Shown here: piece by piece, positions 62,564-64,000 of the stretch
Layout of the letters: the number at the start of each line of letters is the position of its first letter
How positions within the stretch are numbered: position 1 is the stretch's first letter
Source: Burkholderia sp. OK233
GTDB taxonomy: Bacteria; Pseudomonadota; Gammaproteobacteria; Burkholderiales; Burkholderiaceae
Direction: 5' to 3'
DNA length: 64,000 bases
Assembly (NCBI RefSeq): GCF_900230185.1
Contig: NZ_OCSR01000002.1
Location: 1,178,001-1,242,000, forward strand
Notes under the pieces: model-generated
The model's input: the letters and a program-made list of their open reading frames with translations, nothing else
Database searches by the model: none
What the model was told of the DNA's origin: nothing
Made by a program: the position numbers and the translations under genes

Positions 62564-63874
62564 CTACGTCGGACGAATCGTCGCCGACTCGAGCGTCATC
62601 CTGCGACGCGCGCCGATCAGCGCGGCGAGCGCCGTGCCGATCCCCAACGCGAACAGGCACGACGTCGGCACCAGCATCGGCGCGACATGGCTGTGCGCCA
62701 CCTTGCCGACATAAGGCATCAGGTTCTGCCCGGCAAAGCCGCCGAGATTGCCGATTGCGTTGATCGCCGCCACGCTTGCCGCGGCTCTTGCGCCGGAGAA
62801 GAACCGCGGGGGCAACGACCAGAAGCACGGATAGAGCAACGGGATACACGCCCCGCCCAGACACAGCGCGGCAAAGCGCAACGACGCAGTCGGCAGGACG
62901 AGGCTCGACGCAAAGCAAACAACGCCGATGCCGGCCACCACGCTCATCGCCTTCAACACGACGCGCTCGCGCTTGAGCTTGCCGGGCAGCCACAGCAGAA
63001 GCAGAGTCGCGAGCGCCCACGGAATCATGTTCAACACACCGTTCAGCGACGACGACACGCCATCGCTTTTCAGCAGCGTCGGCATCCAGTAGGTCACGCC
63101 GTACAACGACGTCGACATCAGCATGTACGTCAACGCGAACATAAGAACCTTCGGATCGAGCAACGCGCCCCAAGGCCGTGTCGCCTTGGCGTCATCCGAC
63201 GCTTCCCGCTTGAGCGCGGCGATGACGACGTCCTTCTCCTGCCGCGAAAGGAACGGCGCGTCCTGCACCGAATTCGGCAAGAATTTGAGCGCGACGAACG
63301 CAATCAGAATGGCGGGAATACCGGTGGCGATAAACACCCATTGCCAGCCCGCGAAGCCCCACGTGCCGCCAAGCGTCAGCAGAAGACCGCCGACCAGTGA
63401 CCCCAGCATGTTGGCAAGCGAACTGCCCAGCGTGAAGAACCCCAGCACCTTGGTGCGATAGCTTTGCGGGAACCACTGCGTGAGGTAGTAGATGACGCCG
63501 GGATAAAAACCGGCTTCGGCAACGCCCAGTGCGAAACGAAAGGAATAGAAGACGGGCAGCGAGCGAGCGAACGCCATCAGCACCGTGACCACGCCCCAGG
63601 TCATCATGATGCGCGCGAGCCAGGTCCGCGCGCCGAAGCGATGCAGCGCCAGTGTGCTGGGCACCTCGAAGATGAGGTAGCCGATGAAGAACAGCGAGGC
63701 GCCCAGCCCGTATGACGCTTCCGTCATGCCGAGAGCATGCACCATCTCCAGCTTGGCGAAACCGACGTTCTGGCGGTCGATGAACGAAATCAGAAACATG
63801 ACGATCAGAAGCGGCATCAGCCGCCACGCCATCTTCCTCATTACCTGCTGCTCAAATCCTGCCTGCGTAGACAT
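62564..63874 (-). CDS. MFS transporter, anion:cation symporter (organic acid) type
   Basis: A 436-residue transporter with 12 helices. ATG 63874 has GGAG at good distance; the frame extends to 63910. The motif MPLLIVMFLISFIDRQNVGF with FAKLEM is typical of the ACS family (phthalate, tartrate, glucarate permeases), as are FRFALGVAEAGFYPGVIYYL and WFPQSYRTKVLG. Imports a carboxylic acid with protons; the substrate is unknown. It converges on the selD-mnmH unit and is not part of it. Codon use is GC-rich, as in the core genome. Confidence 0.93.
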   Translation of the reverse strand: MSTQAGFEQQVMRKMAWRLMPLLIVMFLISFIDRQNVGFAKLEMVHALGMTEASYGLGASLFFIGYLIFEVPSTLALHRFGARTWLARIMMTWGVVTVLMAFARSLPVFYSFRFALGVAEAGFYPGVIYYLTQWFPQSYRTKVLGFFTLGSSLANMLGSLVGGLLLTLGGTWGFAGWQWVFIATGIPAILIAFVALKFLPNSVQDAPFLSRQEKDVVIAALKREASDDAKATRPWGALLDPKVLMFALTYMLMSTSLYGVTYWMPTLLKSDGVSSSLNGVLNMIPWALATLLLLWLPGKLKRERVVLKAMSVVAGIGVVCFASSLVLPTASLRFAALCLGGACIPLLYPCFWSLPPRFFSGARAAASVAAINAIGNLGGFAGQNLMPYVGKVAHSHVAPMLVPTSCLFALGIGTALAALIGARRRMTLESATIRPT

Positions 63875-64000
63875 GTCCGCTCCGGTTTGCTCGCCAGTCG
63901 CCGTCGACACTCGCTTGGCCGCATGACAGCCGCTACGTCGAGGAAACGGTTAAATTGATGTAGTCATATATATGTTTATATGAACCGGCATCGGACACCA

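Noticed and set aside
1..64000. CRISPR array
   Set aside because: No regularly spaced repeats of 24-40 bp were seen on either strand.

Overview
The window looks like chromosome of a Burkholderiaceae member, probably Paraburkholderia, Caballeronia or a close relative. The protein families, the GC-rich codons of the right-hand part, and the selenocysteine formate dehydrogenase locus all fit this; the genus is inferred. It falls into two parts that meet at a tRNA-Sec gene (49520-49615, minus strand).

Left part (1 to about 49.5 kb) is an accessory island. A tyrosine integrase (48102-49355) sits just beyond the 3' end of the tRNA, the usual layout of an element integrated at selC. The island is rich in lipid-type catabolism. 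A cut-off flavin monooxygenase opens the window. Next is an operon of histidine phosphatase, SDR, a 46-aa membrane peptide, APH-like kinase and acyl-CoA dehydrogenase, which amounts to a split ACAD10/11, with a divergent LysR regulator. Then come a class IV aminotransferase, a haloalkane dehalogenase with a complete catalytic set, a tandem two-domain TetR regulator and two AraC paralogues. A YCF48-like protein, an RND/MMPL transporter, a DUF1302 protein and DUF1329 proteins form an envelope module. A beta-oxidation block follows (3-hydroxyacyl-CoA dehydrogenase, thiolase, ETF-QO, acyl-CoA dehydrogenase) with an MFS transporter. The DUF1329 gene is present twice, in an apparently identical 1,421-bp direct repeat whose copies flank this block.

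From 33 to 48 kb the island becomes patchy. It holds small conserved-looking genes, a chemoreceptor, an imine-reductase-like enzyme, a polysaccharide lyase whose lipoprotein leader is out of frame at a G7 tract, a LuxR regulator, an alpha/beta hydrolase, several gene remnants (DJ-1/PfpI, di-haem peroxidase, SET domain), and an ORF-less group II intron split by an IS5-family element.

Right part (49.5-64 kb) reads as core genome with high GC and a complete selenium system. One leftward gene series encodes the Sec-containing formate dehydrogenase (fdnGHI), fdhE, selA, selB and tRNA-Sec. Diverging from it are selD, mnmH (tRNA 2-selenouridine synthase), a CTCC-motif permease and a 44-aa membrane protein. 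An MFS transporter converges from the right edge.

The catabolic genes together suggest uptake and beta-oxidation of a hydrophobic, possibly hydroxylated or halogenated acid, but the substrate cannot be read from the sequence. Two sets of shared upstream motifs (TAGGTCA-N4-ACC, and a 31-nt element before both DUF1329 copies) suggest regulons within the island.
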